The notes beneath the pieces were generated by a model. The model made no database searches. It was not told the DNA's origin and saw only the letters and a list, made by a program, of their open reading frames with translations. Position numbers and translations under genes: made by a program. Positions 5,884-7,034 of a stretch of 7,034 bases of DNA are shown here, in pieces; position 1 is the stretch's first letter; every line of letters begins with the position of its first letter. Source of the stretch: Gudongella sp964607545 (lineage in GTDB: Bacteria > Bacillota > Clostridia > Tissierellales > Tissierellaceae); NCBI GenBank assembly GCA_964607545.1, contig CAZSLV010000096.1:1-7034 (forward strand), given 5' to 3'.

Positions 5884-6942
5884 ATGAAACAATTAAAAAT
5901 TGGAGATAAAGTCACATCACTTCCTATTATTCAAGGAGGCATGGGGGTAGGGGTATCTCTTAGTACACTTGCATCAGCAGTTGCTAATAATGGAGGTATT
6001 GGAGTAATATCTGGAGTGCAAATTGGCTTTAGAGAAGAAGACTTTTACAAAAAAACAAAAGAAGCTAATATAAGGGCCTTAAGAAAAGAAATAAGAAGGG
6101 CCAAGGACTTAAGTCCAAATGGAATTATAGGGGTAAACCTTATGGTTGCAATAGAAAACTATGCTGATATGGTTAAAACAGCAGTTGAAGAAAAAATTGA
6201 TTTGATAATTTCTGGAGCAGGTTTGCCAAGAGATTTACCTGAATTAGTAAGGGGTAGCTTAACAAAGATAGCTCCTATTGTATCCTCAGGTAAGGCTGCT
6301 GCAGTAATCACCAAATTGTGGAAAAAAAGATACGATCGTTTACCAGACCTAATAATTCTTGAAGGTCCACTAGCTGGTGGGCATTTGGGTTTTTCCAAAG
6401 AAGAATTATCAGATGGTAATGAAAAAGATTTAAAAGATTTATTAAAAGAAACTCTAGAAGCTATGAAACCCTTCCAACCTGAGGATGGTCCTAAAATTCC
6501 AATAGTTGTAGCTGGAGGAATTTACAATGGCTATGATATAAAAGAGTTTTTAGATCTCGGGGCAGATGGTGTACAGATGGGAACAAGGTTTGTTGCAACA
6601 GAGGAATGTGATGCAGATATAGCCTTTAAAAATGAGTATTTAAAAGCAAAAGAAGAGGATATAGATTATATTATAAGCCCTGTAGGAATGCCAGGCCAAG
6701 CTGTAATCAACCCATTTATCAAAAGAATCACTAAAGAAAGACAAGATATAAAACACTGCTATAGGTGCTTATCAGGGTGTAATCCTAAGACCACTCCATA
6801 TTGCATTACAGATGCCTTAATTAATTCTGTAAAGGGCAATGTTGACAATGGCTTAGTCTTTATTGGAAAGAAGGGTTACTTGCTAGATAGTATAGTTCCT
6901 GTAAAAGACCTTATGGAACAATTAAAAAAAGAAATGAGTTAA
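5884..6942 (+). CDS. NMO/FabK-fold flavoprotein with C-terminal Cys cluster, FabX-like candidate
   Basis: This 352-residue protein has the FMN-binding NMO/FabK barrel: LPIIQGGMGVGVS (13-25), a catalytic-type His167 in EGPLAGGHLGF (160-170), VVAGGIYNGYD (208-218) and LGADGVQMGTRF (225-236). Unlike FabK it ends with four closely spaced cysteines, Cys292, Cys295, Cys299 and Cys307 (C-x2-C-x3-C-x7-C), a pattern suited to an iron-sulfur cluster. Helicobacter pylori FabX is a known NMO-family enzyme with FMN and a [4Fe-4S] cluster. It dehydrogenates and isomerises acyl-ACP to start unsaturated fatty acid synthesis, with His182 in the active site. From the fold, the cysteines and the tight coupling to fabZ I infer a FabX-like role on acyl-ACP. 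Alternatives are a second enoyl-ACP reductase or a generic nitronate monooxygenase, the likely automatic label. No signal peptide or membrane segment is seen, so it should be cytosolic. Family and fold are secure; the reaction is not. Confidence 0.7.
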   Translation: MKQLKIGDKVTSLPIIQGGMGVGVSLSTLASAVANNGGIGVISGVQIGFREEDFYKKTKEANIRALRKEIRRAKDLSPNGIIGVNLMVAIENYADMVKTAVEEKIDLIISGAGLPRDLPELVRGSLTKIAPIVSSGKAAAVITKLWKKRYDRLPDLIILEGPLAGGHLGFSKEELSDGNEKDLKDLLKETLEAMKPFQPEDGPKIPIVVAGGIYNGYDIKEFLDLGADGVQMGTRFVATEECDADIAFKNEYLKAKEEDIDYIISPVGMPGQAVINPFIKRITKERQDIKHCYRCLSGCNPKTTPYCITDALINSVKGNVDNGLVFIGKKGYLLDSIVPVKDLMEQLKKEMS

Positions 6943-6946
6943 GATT

Positions 6947-6980
6947 AAAACCAACAAGGGTAATCCTTGTTGGTTTTTTT
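6947..6980 (+). terminator. Rho-independent terminator of the fabZ unit
   Basis: CCAACAAGG (6951-6959) pairs perfectly with CCTTGTTGG (6965-6973) around a 5-base loop. Four more A-T pairs (6947-6950 with 6974-6977) extend the stem, and a run of seven T (6974-6980) follows. It starts 4 bases after the stop codon, so the two-gene unit ends here. Confidence 0.93.
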
Positions 6981-7034
6981 GTCCTTTTTATAATATTTAA
7001 GAATAATTTATTTGCTTGTGGTAATTTTTAGCTA

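Noticed and set aside
6159..6398. Minus-strand open frame inside the FabX-like gene
   Set aside because: It is antisense to conserved barrel motifs, including the AGGH region, and has no independent support.
5884..6942. Reading the last gene as a plain second fabK or as a catabolic nitronate monooxygenase
   Set aside because: The four-cysteine C-terminal cluster is absent from the FabK encoded here and is not typical of characterised NMOs, and the fabZ coupling points to acyl-ACP chemistry. It is kept as an alternative in the feature entry.
6989..6994. TATAAT on the plus strand after the last terminator, a possible promoter for a gene to the right
   Set aside because: The -35 position would fall in the terminator stem and shows no convincing match. 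AT-rich sequence makes a chance TATAAT likely, and no gene start is visible before the window ends.

Overview
The window holds a nearly complete type II fatty acid synthesis (FAS II) locus. It is split into two divergent transcription units around a 184-base intergenic region (5251-5434). The DNA is AT-rich, ribosome binding sites are strong (GGAGGTGA type), genes are tightly packed, and the enoyl-ACP reductase is the flavoprotein FabK rather than FabI. Together these point to a low-GC Firmicute, most likely an anaerobic clostridial or Tissierellia-type organism. The genus is inference only.

Left unit, minus strand (5250 down to 98): fabH - fabK - fabD - fabG - acpP - fabF. Genes overlap by 8 bases or are separated by at most 46 bases, and the unit ends in a strong hairpin terminator at 61-94. 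It covers initiation (FabH, FabD, ACP), elongation (FabF), ketoreduction (FabG) and enoyl reduction (FabK). Right unit, plus strand (5435 to 6942): fabZ, which supplies the dehydratase missing from the left unit, then a 352-residue flavoprotein of the nitronate monooxygenase (NMO)/FabK fold. This unit ends in a second strong terminator at 6947-6980. No acetyl-CoA carboxylase gene, transcriptional regulator, fabA, fabB, fabM or fabI is present in the window.

The most interesting gene is the last one. It has the FMN-barrel motifs and catalytic-type histidine of the family, plus a C-terminal C-x2-C-x3-C-x7-C cysteine cluster that FabK lacks. That is the type of architecture reported for Helicobacter pylori FabX, an NMO-family flavoprotein with a [4Fe-4S] cluster that makes the double bond of unsaturated fatty acids. 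Its position directly behind fabZ, in a locus with no recognised unsaturated fatty acid gene, makes it a candidate double-bond-forming enzyme. If the host is an anaerobe, the O2-dependent chemistry reported for H. pylori FabX would need a different electron acceptor or a pure isomerase mode.

The intergenic region contains overlapping candidate promoters for both units and an inverted repeat (AGTCAAT-N14-ATTGACT) that touches both, suggesting joint control. The outer edges (1-60 and 6986-7034) hold no identifiable gene.
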